NCBI GenBank assembly: GCA_964547975.1
Contig: CAZJRM010000272.1
Span: forward strand, 1-6,266
Direction of reading: 5' to 3'
Length of the DNA: 6,266 bases
From: CAYJPV01 sp964547975
Lineage (GTDB): Bacteria; Acidobacteriota; Vicinamibacteria; Vicinamibacterales; JAKQTR01
The notes below the pieces were generated by a model. The model searched no databases and was not told where the DNA came from. It worked only from the letters and a program-made list of their open reading frames with translations. Of the stretch, positions 1 to 5,595 are shown piece by piece (the stretch's first letter is position 1; each line of letters starts with the position of its first letter). Position numbers and translations under genes: made by a program.

Positions 1-882
1 GACCTGGCGCGAGTCCACACCCCGGCGTATCTCGACACACTGGCCGCCACGGCCGGGTTGGCGCGGATGCTCGATCCGGACACGTTCACCTCACCCGAGT
101 CGTGGGACATCTCGCGCCTGGCCTCAGGAGCCGCCCTCCAGGCCACCGCGATGGTCATGGCGGGCGAGGCGCGGCGTGCCGCGGCCCTGGTGCGACCGCC
201 GGGCCACCATGCGACGGCAGACCAGGCGATGGGGTTCTGCCTCGTCAACCACGTTGCCGCAGCCGCGGCCGCGGCGCGGGCCGCCGGTGCGGCCCGCGTG
301 GCCATCGTGGATGTCGACGTCCACCATGGCAACGGTACGCAAGCCATCTTCGAGTCGGACCCTCACGTGCTGTTCTTCTCGCTCCACCAGTGGCCGTTGT
401 ACCCGGGAACCGGCACGGCTGATGAGATTGGGACGGGCGATGGCCGGGGACGCACGGTGAACGTGCCGTTGCCCCCCTGGTGCGCCGACGCGGACTACGA
501 GCTGGCGTTCGGCCGACTGGTGGTGCCCGTCCTGCGCGAGTTCGCGCCGTCGCTCATCCTGGTGTCCGCCGGATTCGACGCGCACGAAGACGACCCACTG
601 GCGCGCATGCGCGTGTCGGCGGCGGGGTTCGGCGCGATGGCCCGGGCGCTCGTGGGCGCGGCCGATGCGTGCTGCGAGGGCCGCCTGGTCGTGGTGACCG
701 AAGGCGGCTACGACCTGCCGGCCCTGGCCGCGTCCCTGGATGCCGTCATCGGCGAACTGGCCGGCGAACCCGTCGCGGCTCCTCTCGAAACGCCTCTGCC
801 TGACCCCGGGACCTCGGCCCGCGCGGCTGCGGTCGTCGATGACGTCAGGCGGATCCAGGCGCCGTTCTGGCGTGGGCTATAA
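1..882 (+). CDS. Histone deacetylase family protein (AcuC/AphA-like zinc deacylase), 5' partial
   Basis: The frame is open from base 1 and ends at TAA 880-882, giving 293 residues without the start; roughly 50 N-terminal residues are probably missing, judged from the usual 310-350 residues of the family. Numbering from the window edge, the arginase/deacetylase-fold motifs appear in order: HTPAYL near residues 6-11, RPPGHHA with the His pair H69-H70, DVDVHHGNGTQ with the predicted zinc ligands D106 and H108, SAGFDAHEDDPL with the third zinc ligand D193, and EGGYDL with the transition-state Tyr Y237. All catalytic positions are intact, so an active Zn-dependent amidohydrolase is expected. Family members remove acetyl groups from lysines, polyamines or related amides in the cytoplasm; the sequence alone does not tell which, and AcuC, acetylpolyamine amidohydrolase and HDAC-like lysine deacetylase all remain possible. 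The internal ATG at 67 is not a credible start because conserved sequence precedes it. leuS begins 10 bases after the stop, suggesting cotranscription. Confidence 0.93.
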   Translation, partial: DLARVHTPAYLDTLAATAGLARMLDPDTFTSPESWDISRLASGAALQATAMVMAGEARRAAALVRPPGHHATADQAMGFCLVNHVAAAAAAARAAGAARVAIVDVDVHHGNGTQAIFESDPHVLFFSLHQWPLYPGTGTADEIGTGDGRGRTVNVPLPPWCADADYELAFGRLVVPVLREFAPSLILVSAGFDAHEDDPLARMRVSAAGFGAMARALVGAADACCEGRLVVVTEGGYDLPALAASLDAVIGELAGEPVAAPLETPLPDPGTSARAAAVVDDVRRIQAPFWRGL

Positions 883-883
883 T
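878..883 (+). promoter_or_regulatory. Candidate -10 element (TATAAT) for leuS
   Basis: A perfect TATAAT spans the TAA stop of the upstream deacetylase gene. It ends 9 bases before the leuS ATG at 893, so transcription would start at about 889-891 and leave a leader of only a few bases. I see no good -35 hexamer 16-18 bases upstream (CCAGGC region) and no TGn extension, so the support is the hexamer itself and its position in an otherwise GC-rich stretch. The stop codon accounts for three of the six bases, which weakens the case. Confidence 0.35.
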
Positions 884-892
884 CGAGAGGTT

Positions 893-3445
893 ATGGTCGA
901 GTACAAACCGCAGTCCATCGAACAGAAGTGGCAGCAGCACTGGGCGGACAGCCGCGCCTTCGAGGTCGAGCCCGACCCGTCGAAGCCGAAGTTCTACTGC
1001 CTGGAGATGTTTGCCTACCCGTCGGGGCACGCTCACGTCGGTCACGTCCGCAACTACATGATTGGTGACGTGATGGCGCGGATGAAGCGGATGCGCGGCT
1101 TCAACGTGCTGCATCCGTTCGGGTGGGACGCGTTCGGACTGCCGGCCGAGAACGCCGCGATCAAGAACGGCATCCACCCCGAGGTCTCGACCCTCGGCAA
1201 CATCGACCACATGAAAGGGCAGCTCAAACGCCTGGGCATCAGCTACGCCTGGGAACGTGAGATTGCCACGTGCCTGCCGGAGTACTACCGCTGGAACCAG
1301 TGGCTGTTCGTCCGGATGTTCGAACGCGACCTCGCGTATCGGAAACGCTCGACCGTGAACTGGTGTTCGTCGTGCGCGACCGTGCTGGCCAACGAGCAGG
1401 TGGTGGACGGCGGGTGCTGGCGCTGCCACACGACGGTCACGAACCGTGACCTCGAGCAGTGGTTCCTGCGCATCACGCACTACACCGACGAACTGCTGAA
1501 GGCGATCGACGGTCTGCAGGACTGGCCCGAGAAGGTGCTGGTCATGCAGCGCAACTGGATCGGCCGGTCCGAAGGCGCGCGTGTCCGGTTCCCCCTGGTC
1601 GATCCGTCGGGCGGGCCGTCGACGGACATCGAAGTGTTCACGACGCGCCTCGACACGATCTTCGGCGCGAACTTCGTGCTGCTGGCACCGGAACACGAAC
1701 TGGTCGAGCGGATGGCGGCCGAGTCCAACGACCCGGCCGGCTTCCGCGAATCGGCGGCGAAGTTCCGCCGCCAGGAGCGTAGCGCGCGCCTGACGGGCGC
1801 CGTCGAGAAGGAAGGATTCTTCACCGGGCGCTACGCGATCAACCCGTACACCGGGAACCAGGTGCCGGTGTGGGTCGCGAACTTCGTGCTCGGCGAGTAC
1901 GGGACGGGCGCCGTGATGGCGGTGCCGGCCCACGACCAGCGGGACTTCGAGTTCGCGCGCAAGTACGACCTGCCGGTGACCGTGGTCATCCAGCCCGAGG
2001 CGGACGGCCAGGTGGGCACGCTCGATGGCGCGACGATGACCGAAGCGTACGGAGACCCGGGCCGCGTCGTGGCGAGCGGTGAATACACCGGGATGTGGTC
2101 GACCGACGCCTTCCAGTTGATGGCCGAGAAGGGCGAGCGGCGGGCCATCGCGCAGCGCACGGTGCAGTACCGCCTGAAGGACTGGCTGATCTCGCGCCAG
2201 CGGTACTGGGGCACGCCCATCCCGATCATCCACTGCGAGTCGTGCGGCCTGGTGCCGGTTCCCGATGCGGACCTCCCGGTTGTACTGCCGAAGGTGGCGG
2301 AGTTCACGGGCAAGGGCGCGTCGCCGCTGGCCGGCGTCGCCGAGTTCGTGAACGTCCCGTGTCCGACGTGCGGCGCTCCCGCGCGGCGCGAAACCGACAC
2401 GATGGACACCTTCGTCGACTCGTCCTGGTATTTCTACCGGTTCTGCGATCCGACGAACGCCACGCAGGCGTTCGACCCCGCGGCGGTGGCCTACTGGGGC
2501 CCGGTGGATTTCTACAGCGGCGGCGTCGAACACGCCATCCTGCACCTGATCTACTCGCGGTTCTTCGCCCGCGTGTTCCGCGACCTCGGCATGGTCTCGC
2601 ACGACGAACCCTTCAGCCGCCTGCTCACGCAGGGCATGGTGCTGAAGGACGGCAACGTCATGTCGAAGTCGAAGGGAAACGTGGTCGATCCCGACGACAT
2701 GATCCAGAAGTACGGCGCGGACGCGCTGCGCCTCTACGTGATGTTCGTGGCGCCCGTCGAGAAGGAAGTGGAGTGGACGGACGCGGGTCTCGAAGGCGCG
2801 TTCCGCTTCCTGACGCGCGTGTGGCGTTTCGTGCAACAGTGGCGCGAGAGCGTCATGGCGGCGCCGGCGCTGACCGGCACGCCGGCGTTCAACGACGCGG
2901 AGCGGTCGGTGCGGCGCAAGACGCACGACACGATTCGGCGCGTGACGCTCGACCTCGACCCTCGGGTGCACCTGAACACGGCGGTGTCGGCGCAGATGGA
3001 ACTGGTGAACGAGCTGTACGCGTTTGCCGAGCAGACGAAGACGGGCGCGCCGTCGCGGCGCGCGGACGGCACACCGGTGGCCGACGAGCGGCCCGAGACG
3101 CTGTTCGTCGTGAAGGAAGCGATCGAAGCCCTGGTGCTCATGCTGTCGCCCTTCACGCCGCACATGTGCGAAGAGCTCTGGGCGCAGCTCGGTCATTCGG
3201 GCGGTGTGGTCGCGGCGGGGTGGCCCGGGTTCGATGCCGACGTCGCCAAGGCCGACGAGATCGTCATCCCGGTCCAGGTGAACGGCAAGGTCCGCGCGAG
3301 GATCACCGTGCCGGCGGACTGCGCGGAGGACGACCTGCGGGCGAAGGCGCTGGCGGATCCGGCGGTGGCGGCGCACACGGCGGGCAAGACCGTGGCGCAG
3401 GTCATCGTCGCGCGCGGCCGCCTCGTCAGCATCGTGGCGAAGTAG
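893..3445 (+). CDS. leuS: Leucyl-tRNA synthetase (LeuRS)
   Basis: LeuRS charges tRNA-Leu with leucine in the cytoplasm. The 850-residue protein has the class Ia layout: HIGH motif HVGH at residues 48-51; zinc knuckle C158/C161 with C175/C178; CP1 editing domain about 225-420, with the threonine-rich TTRLDT (T255, equivalent to E. coli T252) and GTGAVMAVPAHDQRD with D348 (equivalent to D345); a second cysteine set C448/C451 and C490/C493; KMSKS motif VMSKS at 589-593; anticodon-binding helices about 640-780; and a C-terminal tRNA-binding domain about 790-850. Editing residues are kept, so proofreading should work. The E. coli-type leucine-specific insertion before KMSKS is absent: only KDGN separates QGMVL from VMSKS. 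ATG 893 is chosen because MVEYKPQSIEQKWQ matches the family N-terminus; the open frame back to 740 overlaps the deacetylase gene. GAGAGG at 885-890 is a Shine-Dalgarno-like match but lies only 2 bases from the ATG. lptE starts 3 bases after the stop. Confidence 0.98.
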   Translation: MVEYKPQSIEQKWQQHWADSRAFEVEPDPSKPKFYCLEMFAYPSGHAHVGHVRNYMIGDVMARMKRMRGFNVLHPFGWDAFGLPAENAAIKNGIHPEVSTLGNIDHMKGQLKRLGISYAWEREIATCLPEYYRWNQWLFVRMFERDLAYRKRSTVNWCSSCATVLANEQVVDGGCWRCHTTVTNRDLEQWFLRITHYTDELLKAIDGLQDWPEKVLVMQRNWIGRSEGARVRFPLVDPSGGPSTDIEVFTTRLDTIFGANFVLLAPEHELVERMAAESNDPAGFRESAAKFRRQERSARLTGAVEKEGFFTGRYAINPYTGNQVPVWVANFVLGEYGTGAVMAVPAHDQRDFEFARKYDLPVTVVIQPEADGQVGTLDGATMTEAYGDPGRVVASGEYTGMWSTDAFQLMAEKGERRAIAQRTVQYRLKDWLISRQRYWGTPIPIIHCESCGLVPVPDADLPVVLPKVAEFTGKGASPLAGVAEFVNVPCPTCGAPARRETDTMDTFVDSSWYFYRFCDPTNATQAFDPAAVAYWGPVDFYSGGVEHAILHLIYSRFFARVFRDLGMVSHDEPFSRLLTQGMVLKDGNVMSKSKGNVVDPDDMIQKYGADALRLYVMFVAPVEKEVEWTDAGLEGAFRFLTRVWRFVQQWRESVMAAPALTGTPAFNDAERSVRRKTHDTIRRVTLDLDPRVHLNTAVSAQMELVNELYAFAEQTKTGAPSRRADGTPVADERPETLFVVKEAIEALVLMLSPFTPHMCEELWAQLGHSGGVVAAGWPGFDADVAKADEIVIPVQVNGKVRARITVPADCAEDDLRAKALADPAVAAHTAGKTVAQVIVARGRLVSIVAK

Positions 3446-3448
3446 GGG

Positions 3449-3994
3449 ATGGCCGTGACACGACGACTGCTGACGGCCGCGATCGTGATGCTGCTGGCCG
3501 TGACGGCGAGCGGTTGCGGGTACTCCTTGTCGGGCCGCGGCTCGTTCCTCCCGTCCTACATCCGGATCGTCGGCGTGCCGCTGTTCGTGAACAATACCCC
3601 GTACTTCGAAGTCGAGGTCCAGTTCACCGAGAAGATGCGCTCCGAGTTCATCGGCCGGGGCAAGTACCAGGTGCTGCCGCAGGAAACCGGCGTGGACGCC
3701 ATCCTGCGCGGCACGATTCAGAACATCTCCATCAGCCCGGCGAACTTCACCGGGCAGCAGCAGGCTTCGCGCTACGTCATCACGGTGACCATGAAGCTCG
3801 AGTTCGTGGACGTGAAGAACAACAAGGCGCTCTGGGAGAACCCGTCGATGAGCATCCGGGAGGAATACGACCTGCCGGCGGACTTCCAGGCGGGTAATCC
3901 GCAGGCCTTCTTCGGCCAGGCGTCCAACGCCCTCGACCGGGTGACCACCGAATCCGCGCGCTCGGTCGTCAGCGCGATCCTGGAAGCGTTCTAG
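3449..3994 (+). CDS. lptE: LPS assembly outer-membrane lipoprotein LptE
   Basis: The protein has 181 residues. It opens with a lipoprotein signal: basic TRR at 4-6, hydrophobic segment about 7-20 and lipobox ASGC with the lipidated Cys C23. The residue after Cys is Gly, not Asp, which agrees with outer-membrane sorting. GCGYSLSGRG, the following IRIVGVPLFVNNTPYFEVE, and the VDAILRGTIQNISI stretch are typical of the LptE/RlpB family. LptE plugs and supports the LptD barrel that places lipopolysaccharide in the outer leaflet, so the host should have an LPS-type outer membrane. The place between leuS and holA is the same as in E. coli and supports the name more than sequence similarity, which is low in this family. 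The start is uncertain: ATG 3449 lies directly after the only Shine-Dalgarno-like run (TAGGGG, 3443-3448), while GTG 3455, two codons on, has it 6 bases away. Either start leaves the signal peptide working. Confidence 0.93.
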   Translation: MAVTRRLLTAAIVMLLAVTASGCGYSLSGRGSFLPSYIRIVGVPLFVNNTPYFEVEVQFTEKMRSEFIGRGKYQVLPQETGVDAILRGTIQNISISPANFTGQQQASRYVITVTMKLEFVDVKNNKALWENPSMSIREEYDLPADFQAGNPQAFFGQASNALDRVTTESARSVVSAILEAF

Positions 3995-4010
3995 CCGCCG
4001 GGGTAACGCC

Positions 4011-4958
4011 GTGGCCACGACCCTTCGCCCCGATGCCTGCCTGACACGGATCGCGGCCGGCGATCTCGACCCGGTCTACTTCATCACCGGGCCCGACCAC
4101 GAGATGAAGGCGACGCTCGTCTCAGCGCTCACCGAGTCGCTCGAGGCGGAACTGCGGGACTTCAACCTCGATCGCCTGCACGCCGTCGAGTCCAAGCCGC
4201 TGCAGCGGGAACAGCTGTGGCAGGTGCTGGATCTCGCACGCACGTTGCCGATGATGGCGCCGCGCCGGGTGATCATCCTGCACGGCGCCGAGAAGGTGTT
4301 GTCGGCCTTCAAGGAGTCCGAAGGCGACAGGGGAGAGCTCGACGCGTTCGAGGCGTACCTCAAGGCACCGCAGCCCCACGCGACGGTGGCTTTCGTCACG
4401 GCGGGTGACACCGAAGGCACGGCCCGCGGCGTCACCCTGCTGAAGAAGCTGGCGACGGTCGTGGATTGCGATCCGCTGGCGGGCGCGGGGTCGGGCGAAG
4501 CCGCGGCGTGGGTGAAGGCGGAAGCGGCGCGCGAAGGCGTGCGCATCGAGCCCGGAGCGGTACGGTTGTTGGCCTGGCTGGCTGGCGAAGATATCTCGCG
4601 GCTTCGCGCCGAGTTCGAGCGGGCCCTGCTGTTCGCGTCGGGCGACGGCATCATTACCGAGGCCGCGGTCCAGGAGGTCGCGGGCGCCCAGACGACGAAG
4701 GACCCGTGGGCGATGAACAACGCGCTCCAGCGCGGCGCGGCGCCCGAGGCGCTGCGCGAACTGGCGATGAAGCTGGACGCGGGGGAGTTCCCGGTGATGA
4801 TCCTCGGGCAGATCGCGCACTTCGTGCGGGCCAGGATGGCGCCGCCGCGCGTGAAGACGGCGCTCGACGCGGTCTACCGGACGGACCTGGCGCTCAAGAC
4901 GTCGCGCGGCGACGCACGGGTGCTGCTCGAGCGGCTGGTCGTCGAATTGTGCAGGTGA
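4011..4958 (+). CDS. holA: DNA polymerase III delta subunit (clamp loader)
   Basis: Delta is the clamp-loader subunit that opens the beta sliding clamp during replication. The 315-residue product is slightly shorter than the usual 330-345. It shows the family pattern: DPVYFITGPDHEMKATLVSAL at about 20-40, where a AAA+ protein would carry a P-loop but the GK(T/S) is missing, as is normal for delta; a RRVIILHGAEKVL strand; an AHATVAFVTAG-like strand in the first domain; then GAVRLLAWLAGEDISRLRAEFERALLF in domain II and KDPWAMNNALQRGAAPEALRELAMKLDAGEFPVMILGQI in the C-terminal collar. The start is GTG 4011, with GGGG at 4000-4003 seven bases upstream and 16 bases after the lptE stop; no ATG fits in this frame close by. 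It closes the plus-strand cluster and is followed by a hairpin. leuS-lptE-holA adjacency is a known bacterial arrangement. Confidence 0.93.
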   Translation: MATTLRPDACLTRIAAGDLDPVYFITGPDHEMKATLVSALTESLEAELRDFNLDRLHAVESKPLQREQLWQVLDLARTLPMMAPRRVIILHGAEKVLSAFKESEGDRGELDAFEAYLKAPQPHATVAFVTAGDTEGTARGVTLLKKLATVVDCDPLAGAGSGEAAAWVKAEAAREGVRIEPGAVRLLAWLAGEDISRLRAEFERALLFASGDGIITEAAVQEVAGAQTTKDPWAMNNALQRGAAPEALRELAMKLDAGEFPVMILGQIAHFVRARMAPPRVKTALDAVYRTDLALKTSRGDARVLLERLVVELCR

Positions 4959-4967
4959 GGCCTCGAC

Positions 4968-4989
4968 GGAGGGGCGTGACCGCCCCTCC
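4968..4989. terminator. GC-rich hairpin between convergent holA and rpsT
   Basis: GGAGGGGCG at 4968-4976 and CGCCCCTCC at 4981-4989 form a perfect 9-bp inverted repeat around the 4-base loop TGAC. It starts 9 bases after the holA stop and lies 33 bases beyond the rpsT stop, so it could end transcription from both sides. No T-run follows on either strand, so it is not a canonical intrinsic terminator; it may instead stabilise 3' ends or work with Rho. Confidence 0.6.
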
Positions 4990-5022
4990 CGGCCGACGGC
5001 GTGCAGGCGCGCCGGACGCGTG

Positions 5023-5307
5023 TCAGGCGGTCTTCTTCGGCGAGGCTTTCTTGGCGGCGACCCGATTGCTCAGGCGAGACTTGTAGCGGGCAGCCGCGTT
5101 CTTGTGGATGATGCCCTTGCTGGCCATCCGGTCCACCAGCGACACCGCTTCCTTCAGCTGATCCTTCACGGCGTCGAATTCGTTCTTGTCCACGGCCGCG
5201 CGAATCGCCTTGAGAGCGGCGCGAAGCCGGGAGCGGAGCTGCCGATTGCGCTCGCGGCGGACCACGTTCTGCCGATGCGCCTTGAGCGCGGATGCGTGAC
5301 TAGCCAC
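5023..5307 (-). CDS. rpsT: 30S ribosomal protein S20
   Basis: S20 binds 16S rRNA early in 30S assembly. With the GTG start at 5307 the protein has 94 residues, a little longer than the usual 85-90, starting (M)ASHASALKAHRQNVVRRERNRQLRSRL and ending with KGIIHKNAAARYKSRLSNRVAAKK plus a Lys-rich tail. Both ends match the family's MANxKSA start and KGxIHKNxAARxKSRL signature. The product is very basic and helical, as expected for an RNA-binding ribosomal protein. The frame is open upstream to a TTG at 5325, which would add MYAEDI, but then the Shine-Dalgarno site would lie inside the gene and the family N-terminus would be extended, so GTG 5307 is preferred. The gene converges on holA with 64 bases between the stops, has its own candidate promoter at 5365-5373, and carries a leader hairpin that could serve autoregulation. 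Confidence 0.97.
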   Translation of the reverse strand: MASHASALKAHRQNVVRRERNRQLRSRLRAALKAIRAAVDKNEFDAVKDQLKEAVSLVDRMASKGIIHKNAAARYKSRLSNRVAAKKASPKKTA

Positions 5308-5312
5308 TATGT

Positions 5313-5317
5313 CCTCT
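5313..5317 (-). promoter_or_regulatory. Ribosome binding site that decides the rpsT start
   Basis: Read on the minus strand, AGAGG is followed by the 5-base spacer ACATA and then GTG at 5307-5305. It is the best-placed Shine-Dalgarno site in the window. It supports the GTG start over the TTG at 5325, which has no such site in front of it. Confidence 0.75.
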
Positions 5318-5330
5318 GCGTACAAGCCTA

Positions 5331-5353
5331 CGGGTGGGCCCCATGCCGACCCG
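5331..5353 (-). promoter_or_regulatory. Leader hairpin upstream of rpsT
   Basis: On the minus strand CGGGT (5353-5349) pairs with ACCCG (5335-5331), and after one C-C mismatch GGC (5347-5345) pairs with GCC (5339-5337), leaving the 5-base loop ATGGG. The 8-bp stem lies between the predicted transcription start near 5358 and the Shine-Dalgarno site at 5317-5313. S20 synthesis is autoregulated at translation in E. coli; whether this stem has such a role is inference. Confidence 0.4.
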
Positions 5354-5364
5354 CCGAAACCCTG

Positions 5365-5373
5365 ATTCTACCA
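5365..5373 (-). promoter_or_regulatory. Extended -10 promoter candidate for rpsT
   Basis: On the minus strand TGG followed by TAGAAT gives an extended -10 element (TGn plus a hexamer one base off TATAAT). There is no recognisable -35 at 16-18 bases (TCGCGC region), which extended -10 promoters can do without. The predicted start near 5358 would give a leader of about 50 bases before the GTG at 5307. This is one of the few AT-rich spots in the intergenic region. Confidence 0.5.
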
Positions 5374-5470
5374 CTTCACAGCCTTTCGCGCGAGCCACAA
5401 GACTCGATGGCGGGCCACCTTCCGTGCAGGGCCGCCCGCTGGCCAGGCGCCCCGGCCCGCCGCTCCAACG

Positions 5471-5495
5471 CGTGCACTCGCGTGCACGTGCGTGA
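5471..5495. repeat. Short 10-bp-period repeat CGTGCAC / CGTGCAC / CGTGA
   Basis: Three consecutive decamers start with CGTG at 5471, 5481 and 5491: CGTGCACTCG, CGTGCACGTG, then a decayed CGTGAACCCC. The first two each hold the palindrome GTGCAC (5472-5477 and 5482-5487), one helical turn apart. It lies about 100 bases upstream of the HD-GYP gene and of the rpsT -10. It may be an operator or a chance repeat in GC-rich DNA. Confidence 0.35.
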
Positions 5496-5560
5496 ACCCC
5501 TTCCCGCACGCCGCCTCCGGCACTGCCTTTGCCTATCGTTTGGCAGCGGGTTCGTCGTGG

Positions 5561-5580
5561 GGCAGGGCTTCAGCCCCGCC
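5561..5580. repeat. REP-like imperfect hairpin
   Basis: GGC-A-GGGCT (5561-5569) and AGCCC-C-GCC (5572-5580) form a stem of 8 pairs with one A-C mismatch around the 2-base loop TC, preceded by GTGG. From general knowledge, short intergenic GGGGCAGGGCTTnAGCCC-type hairpins occur in many copies in some acidobacterial and deltaproteobacterial genomes and often give spurious peptides such as GLKPCP. Only one copy is in this window, so its repeat status is inferred. It ends 15 bases before the HD-GYP start. Confidence 0.45.
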
Positions 5581-5595
5581 TGGTAGATCATCAGC

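Noticed and set aside
740..892. Upstream extension of leuS to an ATG at 740
   Set aside because: It would overlap the end of the deacetylase gene by more than 140 bases and add about 51 residues unlike any LeuRS N-terminus; MVEYKPQ at 893 fits the family.
2095..3897. 600-codon plus-strand frame crossing leuS and lptE
   Set aside because: It is an out-of-frame reading of two well-supported genes; the Arg/Gly-rich translation resembles no family and it runs across a gene boundary.
845..4018. Open frame of more than 1000 codons on the minus strand, opposite leuS and lptE
   Set aside because: It lies antisense to two clear genes, its translation is dominated by Arg, His, Val and Ala with no recognisable motif, and long antisense frames are expected where third positions are GC-rich.
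5308..5325. TTG start for rpsT adding six residues
   Set aside because: The Shine-Dalgarno site would be inside the coding region and the added MYAEDI is not seen in S20 proteins; the GTG at 5307 has a good site 5 bases upstream.
5523..5546. Inverted repeat CTGCC ... GGCAG as a terminator or operator
   Set aside because: Five base pairs around a 14-base loop is weak and easily due to chance in this composition.
5020..5586. Plus-strand frame in phase with the HD-GYP gene that might be its N-terminal part
   Set aside because: Much of it is antisense to rpsT, the rest reads through the REP-like hairpin (GQGFSPAW), it resembles no sensor domain, and it ends at TAG 5584-5586.
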